Assembly: GCA_003864495.1 (NCBI GenBank)
Contig: PEDN01001356.1
Location: 124,001-188,000 of the forward strand
Length of the DNA: 64,000 bases
Origin: Nemopilema nomurai
Lineage: Eukaryota; Cnidaria; Scyphozoa; Rhizostomeae; Rhizostomatidae
Direction of reading: 5' to 3'
This document shows, in pieces, positions 57,081 through 64,000 of this stretch (positions are counted from its first letter, which is position 1; every line of letters begins with the position of its first letter). The notes below the pieces were generated by a model. That model had not been told where the DNA came from. It worked only from the letters and a program-made list of their open reading frames with translations, and did no database searches. The position numbers and the translations under genes are program-made.

Positions 57081-57957
57081 GATAGTGACCGGCAAAAAAG
57101 TGAATTCGAAGATTTCGCAAGCTTTTTGGAAGACATCGACAAGCTTGGCCAAGATTTTGCGTCCGCCTACCTTGACGAACCACTGGCTGATGAAGAATAG
57201 ATACGTCGGTTCAATCAAGAAACGGCAGAAAGAGTGCAGAAGGAAGAAAAATTAAAAGAAAGATTTGAAAATGCTATCAATCTAGAGAAATGGTAGGTGA
57301 TCTAAATGTTCTTCCGTAGAACTAGGAAGCAACATGAATGCAAAAGAAGGGACAAGGCATATTAATTGAATAGGCCTGCATTCAATAGGCCTACAGTTCT
57401 TTGGTGTTAACCACAGCTTACTAATTTGATTTTTTCCCCTACAATCAACATTTCTAGATTAACCCCTGCAAACCCTTGCAATTTTTCCCCTCTGCTTAGC
57501 TTCCTCTGACCGACGCTTTCACTGACTTTAAGACCCCTATTCTTAAGGTTTGTCCTATCATTTTTGTTAGTGTTTTTGTAAGTGCTAATTTTTTTTTGAA
57601 ATAAATATTATATATATATTTCATTTTTCAAGATTTTTTTACATTTATAGGTGTAAATGCGGTCATTGCTCAGTAAAGCTGCTTCAAATCCCAAGAAATG
57701 ATTGTGCTGCCAAGAATTGGAAGGCTGCATTGGAAGCATTGCAGTGTGAGGAGGTGCAGAGAGATATTACTGAGGAAGTGACTTGTGTTACTGATCATCC
57801 AGGTTTTGCAGATGTCTGTCTTAAAACATGGTGCTTGAAGCAAGCTGCTAACAAATGTAAGAGAAGAGCAGGAAAAAAGTATGACAAATTTGGAAAGGAA
57901 GAAATTTCTGTACAGTTTTGGGAGACAAATTTTCAAAAAATGATAAATGTTTCTTAA
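57081..57957 (+). pseudogene. P2X7-ballast-like gene, remaining exon 1 and exon 2
   Basis: The rest of exon 1 (57081-57292) reads DRQKSEFEDFASFLEDIDKL, then FASAYLDEPLADEE with a TAG stop, FNQETAERVQKEEKL and INLEKW at a TG/GTAGGT donor. Exon 2 (57651-57957) reads CKCGHCSVKLLQ, ALQCEEVQ, VTCVTDHPGFADVCL and LKQAANKCKRR, ending KMINVS. CxCGxC, the HPxF block and later Cys match the P2RX7_C type zinc module. The last exon of element G starts at the same splice position (TG/G within Trp). The stop, unless misread, disables the gene apart from the hAT insertion. Confidence 0.7.
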
Positions 57958-58022
57958 AAAAACAAATAAAAATGCACAAATTATGTTACAATCTGAAAAA
58001 TGTATTAAAAGTGTTTATCTTC

Positions 58023-58084
58023 AATTGACTCTGTTAACACAGTGAATACTGAAAATTGACTCTGTTAACACAGTGAATACTGAA
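58023..58084. repeat. 31-bp tandem duplication
   Basis: AATTGACTCTGTTAACACAG plus ten more bases is repeated exactly at 58023 and 58054. Each copy contains a TGTTAACA palindrome. It lies just before the boundary with the nuclease fragment. Confidence 0.85.
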
Positions 58085-58099
58085 GTTTTCTAAGGTTAA

Positions 58100-59420
58100 A
58101 AAAAGCCCTTTGAAAGTTATTTTCACGATATAAATTAAATTGTTTTCTAGAATACTTTTCCAAAGTAAAATCATCCATGTTAACCTCAGTAGGATCAAAA
58201 AGAGAATTCAAAGGGCTCTCATTATGAAAATCTTTGTCACTTTCATCCTTTTCTTAAGCACCTGTGTTTTCCCTTCGGTTTTCTAAAAATTTGTAAATTC
58301 GTGTATAGGTAAACTTTTAAAAACAGCAGACTTGGGAAAAATATTGTATTCTGAAAATAATTCTCAACATTTTTGGAATGGGCCTCTTCTCCAATGGTTG
58401 GATCTTCACAACTGAAATTTGTACTGCTCCTTACTTTTGAATGTATTTTGGCAATGCTCTTCTCTTGGGCCTTCAAAAATCAATGGCAGATGAAGGGGTA
58501 GATGCTACTTGTTTTCTGGCTGCATTACAACTGACTGGCTTGTAGATGCAGTTTACTCATTGAGTTTGTAGTGTACTACAGCCTAAAGCTTGAACAAGAG
58601 TGCGGCCAAATGGCTACATGCAGACCTTAAGCCAGCCGTACAGGTACAGTTTCCAGTAAGGACCCATCCAAATTTCTTGTTCAAGCATACCCATACTTTA
58701 TACAAAGTGGTCTTTTCTTCTTGACATTGGCTTGGCAAGACCTAAATGAGAAAGCAAAGATTTAGTCAATTGAGAATTATGCTTTGGGCTTTCCAATACT
58801 TTAAAAAGTTGTTTTTCTTAATTATTAAAATACAGGTGATAATAGAAAGCACTAGTTCAGACTTTTTTCTTGCTATCAAGGAAATCTGACTATTAAATAT
58901 CCCTATCAAACAGTTTTTAGCTGATTACTTGAGTTTGCTTATATTTTTGACTATCTGAGCTTTTCCTTACAAATGCTATGTTCTTTTCATATAGAATTAT
59001 GCAACAAGTACAATCAGATTGAAGTTGAAACGAAAAATTGTCCGCTCTATCTTCACATTATTAAAATAGCAACGGGTAAAGTAGCTGATTATTCTCTACC
59101 CTTTAAACAATAAAATATCATACAGATTAAGCTTACATCCGACTTGACAAAACAAACTCGCTGTCTTTTGAAACTTCATGGTAAAAGCAATCATGTTCAT
59201 GATTGCATATGAAGTAGTCTTAAGCTTCTAGAGACTTGTACGATTTTAGAGCTTCTTTTGTAAATTTGCTCAGAGTGTCATTAAGTGCCCGGTCACAACA
59301 GTGTGATGCCATTGCTCCAGTTGCTAATCATTGCAAAAGGATCCGAAGCTGTTCACCAGTGTCAAGACGTAACTTTGATTTATAATGATGTCTGTCCTTT
59401 GGCTCGAGACTCATTAAATA
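58100..59420 (-). pseudogene. Element J nuclease, N-terminal part with SWIM finger
   Basis: On minus from about 59420: MSLEPKDRHHYKSK, DTLSKFTKEALKSYKSLEA, HDCFYHEVSKDSEFVLSSRM, and after an intron with acceptor TTTAG near 58738, VLPSQCQEEKTTLYKVWVC and a SWIM finger (GNCTCTAGLRSACSHLAALLF). Then come RPKRRALPKYIQK, LNSLFDPTEVNMDDF and YRENNFQRAFFNL, which lead up to the missing YqaJ core. In-frame stops interrupt it in several places. It continues, after a gap, at 52735. Confidence 0.75.
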
Positions 59421-59642
59421 AACAGAATATATGGTTTGATCAATTTTGACCTAGACTGAAGCTAACTGGAGAAGACAGTTCTTTCTATAGGCCCAGCACT
59501 GGCAGACTCAAAACAACGTCAGCTGTACGGTTCTTGGTTCCACAGCATGTTTTACTGCATGCTCTTCTGAATATCTGCTACCTTGATTTGCTTAAATGGT
59601 GTTCATTTGTAATTAACACGTTTGCAAACTCAGAATACATTA
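59421..59642. other. Non-coding segment between element J nuclease and pogo-like element
   Basis: No gene recognised. Contains ACGTCA near 59515. The right end of element J probably lies in this interval but was not located. Confidence 0.4.
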
Positions 59643-59735
59643 ATCCCCAAAAGTTTCAGCGGATAAAGATTCGGCGAAAAAACTTCAGCGAAAAAACTTT
59701 CGGACATATTTCTCAAAATTTCGGACAAACACAAC
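59643..59735 (+). repeat. Left terminal region of element L
   Basis: Begins ATCCCCAAAAGTTT, matching the other end, followed by TTCGGCG and two TTTCGGAC motifs (near 59696 and 59726). The repeats are probably transposase binding sites. Confidence 0.75.
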
Positions 59736-60007
59736 ATTTTATTTCAAAAAAAATTTTCGCGTATAAAACAACACTGTCATTCAAAGATATATGATACAGT
59801 TCCCAGAGCAGAACAGAGAAGAAGAACAAAATAGAACAAAGGACAGAACAAAAACAGCTGTCTTTGAATCGAATTTCCTCACAATATTTTATGTCAACAA
59901 AAAGAAAATAAAAAGTCAAAAGTGTATAACCGAAGACTGATGAATAGTTTTGCATTCGTATAAGTAATTTTTTGTAATAAGTAATGTTTTGACTTTGTGT
60001 CCATAGT

Positions 60008-61489
60008 TCAATCAAGATCTGCGAATGGGTCTTCCGATGGTAGCTCCATGGTCAAGGCATCTTTTATTCCTGCCATTTCGAATCTTTGATAATTGTATCA
60101 GAGCTATTTCTAAGGTGATCGTAAAGACCTAGCAGCCACCTGGCGTGAATCGGTTTGATAATCGAAAGCTTCAACGGCACACTTTCACATCATAGACACT
60201 ACTCCCACTATTGATTTGGTCAGTGACTTGTTGCGCGTACCAGCATTCAAATTTACTCTTGAGAAACTCTTTGGCGTGACCATTGACGTTTAGATCCAAA
60301 GCCTGAAAATGATCTGTCATATAATTAGGGACATGCACGATCACGCAATCATTTTCCTCGATTATCTTGTTGACTTGTTCCGTGACTTGGCCTTTGAAGA
60401 CGTCAAAAATTAGCATGGCCTTTTGCTCTTCCTGTAATTCTAACTGAGCCTTTCTTTTCTTGAGGTAGGGGAAAACCACTCTTTCCAAATGCTCGATTGC
60501 CTTTTCTTCGTTGCTCCAATGGTTTGCAGTACATGTGACATTCCAATCATCCGGAAACTCTACCCCTTTTGGAAGACAACGATCGGTGGTTCCTTGGTAA
60601 ATCAGCTGCATCGGTAGAAACTGGCCTGACATGGTGATAGTGAAAGTACCAGTTATTTGCTTTTTCTTTCCTTGCCAACAAGTGGAACATTAGATGCGCC
60701 TTGTGTGTGATAGGTTCGCTTTCCCGTGCAAACATAGGGGAGAGGTGTTTGGTCAAAATTCACTATGAGATCTTCTGGAATTTCATGCCACGCTTGAAGT
60801 CCCTTTATTTTTCTTTGAAAATCTAACTTTGTTTCGTTTAGTAAAGCTGGAGCAATGGGAATCTTTGCAGTAGTGGCCATACGACTTGTCATTTTTTTAC
60901 CAAGTTTTTCGAAACGATACAAAACTTGGTGGGACCAATCAGTACTGAGGTCGATGTAACCACCATTTTCCAATAGCAATGACCGATCGTTTGCGATGAT
61001 GACACCTCTTGCAACAGCACGAATGACAGCTGCAGAAACAGGAGCCCCTCTCAATCGTAAATTTGCAACGGTTTCGATTACCTTTTTCGTCAAATTTTCC
61101 GGCAACAATGTGGGGCGGCCGGTTTTTTTCTTTACAATTTCAGTGATATCACGATCCTCTGCTCTTTTAGATTTTTTCAGTTTTGTGTAGGCCAATTTGA
61201 AGTCACTAACAGTTTGCCTTTTCAAGCCAGGATACTTCAAACCAAGGACTCTAACAGCAGATGCGTTTCCATGGTCAGCAGCGTGTTTTCCAATCTCGGC
61301 TCTCTGAGCTGGTGTCAATACGCGATATTTGGATCGCTTTCCTTTATTTTCTTCAACCTTACGTAATTCGTCGACTACACTATCTTTTTCTCTTTCGCTC
61401 AAAGTCTGTTTTTCTTCAGTAGATACAGTCTCACTTGGTTTGGTAGGTTTAAAATACTTGAGCAAAGCCATCGTTGCTTGTGACCACAC
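60008..61489 (-). pseudogene. Pogo-like DDE_1 transposase, frameshifted
   Basis: Starts MWSQATMALLKYF; a shorter start at the second Met is possible. An N-terminal Psq/CENP-B-like HTH region (LTPAQRAEIGKHAADHG, GLKRQTVSDFK) precedes GRPTLLPENL, RGAPVSAAVIRAVA and the DDE_1 core: first Asp in LIVNFDQTPLPY, second in MLIFDVFKGQ, third in DHFQALDLNVNG. A frame change at about 60650 separates VGKERKSK from QITGTFTITMSGQ; two more, near 60172 and 60060, break the C-terminal DPFADLD end. Function would be cut-and-paste transposition at TA. Confidence 0.85.
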
Positions 61490-62091
61490 TTGATGCTTAC
61501 ATCGACTGCTCTATTCCAATCTAAATTTCTCCTCTCCCATCCAGGTGCACACACGAATTCATCAGGGGGTTATAGTACAATTAATCAACCGATATTTATT
61601 TGTACAATTTCAACAAAATTTAATATCTCTATTTAGACTGTAGATTGATAGAAAACTTTAAGCCCAACCCCCGTTTTTTCATGTCTGAAAAAATAAATGT
61701 ACCTATAGAAGAAGAAAGAAAATTGTCTAGATCTAAATTGTCTAGATCCTACAAATTTTTTATAAATTCTTAAGCGGTGTAAAGTTTATTTCAATAAAAG
61801 GTGTCTAAATCAAAGGGTGTGATGTGGTCACCGAGCTGGAATCTTTGTGATAATTAGCCACAATATCTAGCACAAATTACAAATTACTTTTGCTTGATGC
61901 CCTTTTTCCCTGTCCCCTACGAGTGGCAGCCCTGAGACAGATTTATATGAAAAATGAAACAAAACAAAAGGAAACAAAAAATCACTTCAGAGAGGTCATC
62001 CAAAGGTCAGCAAATGTTTACTTTTACTTCTCGTTTTTTAAACACGCTAAAAGAACATTACAACATTACATTAAACTTAGTTACGGATAAC
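61490..62091. promoter_or_regulatory. Shared upstream region of divergent genes in element L
   Basis: About 600 bp without a coding frame between the divergent starts. It presumably contains both promoters. The AT-rich part near 61700-61780 has a direct repeat, TTGTCTAGATC. Confidence 0.4.
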
Positions 62092-62657
62092 ATGGAGTTT
62101 GTATTCAAGACAAAAATTGCAAGCAGAGGGTGGCATTTTTACGGAAAAACGACGTGGAAAAGTCCAAAAAAGGAGCAACGATTGCATGCAGAGAGTGAAA
62201 AGACAAGGTCGCATTGATGCACGACCCTTACGCAGTTGCATGGAAAATGAAAAGCAAAGATAAGCTGACCGCTGAGACCGTTGGACACATCCCGAAGGAA
62301 TTGTCAAGGGCCGCCTTTTTTTTCCTAAAGAGAGGAGGGAAGATCTCCGGGATTGTTTTTGAAGAAAAATATCGACCTTCCCCGATACCTAAAGGAGGAT
62401 TGGAAATTATGCTTGAAGTCGAATTGAAGATCGAAGACGGCAAGAGAAAGATTCTCAAACGCTTTCAGAACATAATTGAAACTAATTACGAGAACAATAC
62501 AACATCTGAGCGCCCAATTTATTACCAGGCACGGGCAGTTTTGAACCTGCAAGCCGAAAATTCAGCTCCAGAATCTTTTAAGTCAGGTGAAGAGGGTGAA
62601 GAAGAAGAGTATCATCTAATTGATGACGAAGACGATGAAGTTATTTGTGTTGATTAA
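62092..62657 (+). pseudogene. HIRAN-like domain protein in pogo-like element L
   Basis: MEFVFKTKIASRGWHFYG, then KEQRLHAESEK, a one-base frame change near 62200, and MHDPYAVAWKMKSK, VGHIPKELSRAAFFFLKR, GIVFEEKYRPSPIPKGGLEI and a C-terminal acidic tail (GEEGEEEEYHL, DDEDDEVICVD). Order and motifs (phe-containing start, HDPYAVAW, GHIPKELSR) fit the HIRAN domain, which in Rad5/HLTF binds DNA 3' ends. Here it is a small stand-alone protein of about 188 residues in a transposon. A role in handling transposition intermediates is inference. Only one frame break was seen. Confidence 0.7.
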
Positions 62658-62699
62658 AACAATTAATTTCGCGCTAATTAGAGCTTGTAAAACATAATT

Positions 62700-62833
62700 A
62701 GAAAAAAAACACTTTCCCAAAATTTTCGGCGTTATAAACTTTCGGACAAGGCAGAAAAAATTATATTTTCGGCGTTACAAACTTTCGGACACTTCTTTGT
62801 CCAAAAGTTTGTCGCGCCAAAACTTTTGGGGAT
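62700..62833 (-). repeat. Right terminal region of element L
   Basis: Ends AAACTTTTGGGGAT. Three copies of (G)TCCGAAAG or CTTTCGGAC lie at about 62739-62748, 62779-62791 and 62797-62812, and TTTTCGGCGTTA occurs twice at about 62723 and 62765. They pair in type with the left end region. Confidence 0.75.
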
Positions 62834-62868
62834 TAATGTGAGTGTGCTCGAAACTTGATCAGCTGTGC

Positions 62869-63462
62869 CTTACCTGTTTTCATAGTGCGATGGATTAAAT
62901 TGGTGGTTATCTTTCTGACTTTTTCTGATTCAATTGGTGGTTCATCTTCTTCACATTTCATTGTGAGGTCTGCTGGGAAGCCGCCTATTGATCCCTGTAA
63001 GCTCCAAAAAGAAAACTTTGTTTGGATTCTGAAATGTTTCGCCAATGTCCTCCTAAGAAGGATCTCCATATGCTTATCTTGGTTTTTTGCATGGATGTGA
63101 TTTTGATCTCACAGACTTTTTTTGCTTTTCTTTTTTCATTACCTTCCATATCACAAATTCTATCAGCCCTCATTTTGAATCATTATCCTGCAATAAAAAA
63201 TGTTCCATAGGTTTCCAAGAATCGATATTGAAAATGCACGATGGGATTGCCTTGTACCATGCAAAGTCGAAGGTTATTTCGCCATGCAGTTTTTGTTTTG
63301 AAGCAAGCAGCCTTGCACATTTACTTTTGAAGCTTGCCCTAAAATAGCGAGTGGACCAATATAATACCACATTTCCTGAACAATAGCTACACCAAGCCTT
63401 GATTTTGAAATTGTCAGCCTCAAGGCCAGAACAAGTAGCCAAAAATGCAATTTACATAAAGG
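62869..63462 (-). pseudogene. Unrecognised spliced gene fragment
   Basis: The minus strand has an exon ending at a GAAG/GTAATG donor near 63150 (frame MATCSGLEADNFKIKAWCSYC, YWSTRYFRASFKSKCARL, FDFAWYKAIPSCIFN) and another exon at 62998-62869 (GSIGGFPADLTMKCEEDE, IESEKVRKITTNLIHRTMKTG), between TTACAG and GTAAGG sites. The first exon contains a TGA and is incomplete. I cannot name the family. It may have continued leftwards before element L inserted. Confidence 0.4.
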
Positions 63463-63840
63463 GGTCAATTTTAAGACCCCTTGGCGGCCAAAGTGTTATG
63501 AGCCAGATTTGTTTTACAATTTAGTTATAAGTTTAGTTAAAGTTATACAGCACAGAGGCAAGTTATACAGAATTTATAAGAATACGTCCAAAAATATGTC
63601 TATGTGCGATTAATTTTGTAAACAAGAACGTTCATGTCAACCATTGCCATAACCAGCACCACCAACAGCAGAAGAGAATTTTCTGCCATACTCAAGGTCC
63701 AGAGAAAGCCAGTGACAATAAACTTTATCTTTGTCCGGTGCTGTGGCATTTTTGATAACACGGAAAATCTTTGTCAAACTTTGTTAGCTTCCTATCCAAA
63801 GGACGAAATCTAGAAGCTTAAAAACCAAAGGAACACAGCT
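63463..63840. other. No recognised gene
   Basis: AT-rich. The phrase CTAGAAGCTTAAAAA occurs twice (about 63811 and 63839). No coding assignment was possible. Confidence 0.4.
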
Positions 63841-63882
63841 AGAAGCTTAAAAAAAAGTTGGCTTCAAATTTTCTAATGGTTC

Positions 63883-64000
63883 GAGTACAATCAAGATATG
63901 GGTGCTTTTTACTATCCGTGTAAGCTGTTCTTACCATGCCCTTCAGAGAAGACACTCACAGAGACTGAATTTCGTGATTGGAAAAATGCAAATTTTACCG
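63883..64000 (+). CDS. TTF-type zinc finger start of another hAT transposase (cut by window edge)
   Basis: The + frame reads WFEYNQDMGAFYYPCKLFLPC, then SEKTLTETEFRDWKNANFT up to the edge. The W.. Y... GAFYYPC.LF pattern and the later W are typical of the TTF-type zinc finger preceding hAT transposases. The upstream frame carries a stop just before WFEY, so the start is not established, and the copy may be damaged. The rest lies outside the window. Confidence 0.55.

Larger units (their letters stand above)
52738..58095 (+). mobile_element. Kolobok-type end carrying a P2X7-ballast-like gene (boundaries partial)
   Basis: TTAA at 52734-52737 is followed by AGTGGACCTAAACTC, resembling the ends of elements F and G. 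A palindrome (GGACCTAAAC/GTTTAGGGTCC) follows at once. A TGACGT lies at 52914-52919, 124 bp before the ATG at 53043. The element splits the element J nuclease; that nuclease resumes near 58100, next to TTAA at 58096-58099. No inverted partner of the left end was found at the right, so the right limit is provisional. It contains no recognisable transposase. Confidence 0.5.
59643..62833. mobile_element. Pogo-like (Tc1/mariner group) element L with HIRAN-like second gene
   Basis: Ends ATCCCCAAAAGTTT in inverted orientation, with TA on each side (59641-59642 and 62834-62835), as expected for this group. The length is 3.19 kb. It contains a - strand DDE_1 transposase and a + strand HIRAN-like gene, divergent from a shared 600-bp region. 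Repeated TTTCGGAC/GTCCGAAAG motifs lie inside both ends (about 59690-59735 and 62700-62815). Confidence 0.87.

Noticed and set aside
58023..58084. Possible CRISPR-like repeat
   Set aside because: A plain head-to-tail duplication of two units without spacers.
52738..58095. Simple TTAA insertion with clean ends in element J nuclease
   Set aside because: About 100 nuclease residues are missing between the two flanks and no inverted right end is seen, so a deletion must also be involved.
1..64000. tRNA, rRNA or riboswitch
   Set aside because: No cloverleaf-type or conserved rRNA stretch was noticed on reading; a covariance-model scan (tRNAscan-SE, Infernal) would be decisive.

Overview
This is animal nuclear DNA. 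It is AT-rich, its genes are split by GT-AG introns, and nothing in it looks bacterial. The element families (THAP plus DDE transposases paired with SWIM/YqaJ nucleases, Kolobok-like, Sola-like, hAT, pogo) and a SANT-like gene at about 44.9-45.2 kb would suit a marine invertebrate, most likely a cnidarian; that assignment is inference. I found no convincing intact host gene, tRNA or rRNA. The window is almost entirely layered DNA transposons, mostly decayed.

Region 1 (1-22.3 kb). A THAP/DDE transposase runs off the left edge (A). A hAT fragment was split by a Sola-like element with about 1-kb terminal inverted repeats (1527-8965, 4-bp duplication AGCA), which was itself split by transposase/nuclease element B (3241-7140). 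Next is a second Sola-like element (about 9931-22269), cut by element C (11113-15625) and element D (16848-21649). Reading across each of three junctions (AGCA, B and C) restores the interrupted frame, so those boundaries are well supported.

Region 2 (22.3-37.4 kb). Two THAP exons of another element (E) come first. A nine-exon Kolobok-like transposase on + (F) and a second one on - (G) follow. G ends in a zinc module resembling the C-terminal ballast domain of P2X7 receptors. Element H is truncated beside G.

Region 3 (37.4-52.7 kb). Element I (37753-41689) has perfect 77-bp terminal repeats. A poorly coding stretch follows, with a RING-like fragment, a SANT-like gene fragment and a LINE 3' end. 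Then come element K (about 46194-50186, containing a TTAA-flanked MITE) and element J.

Region 4 (52.7-64 kb). A small P2X7-ballast-like gene lies behind a Kolobok-type end, inside J's nuclease. It is interrupted by a well-preserved hAT element (53069-57080) with a perfect 8-bp target duplication. Then come the rest of J's nuclease, a pogo-like element (59643-62833) with a divergent HIRAN-like gene, an unrecognised spliced gene fragment, and the start of another hAT-type protein at the right edge.

The recurring unit is a two-gene element: a THAP/HTH/DDE transposase and a SAP-SWIM-YqaJ nuclease that always converge. All seven pairs seen here (B, C, D, H, I, J, K) have this layout, as in ISL2EU (IS4EU)-type elements. 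The transposase should bind the ends through THAP and cut; the nuclease presumably processes DNA during transposition. Two nucleases also carry a PHD-type finger.
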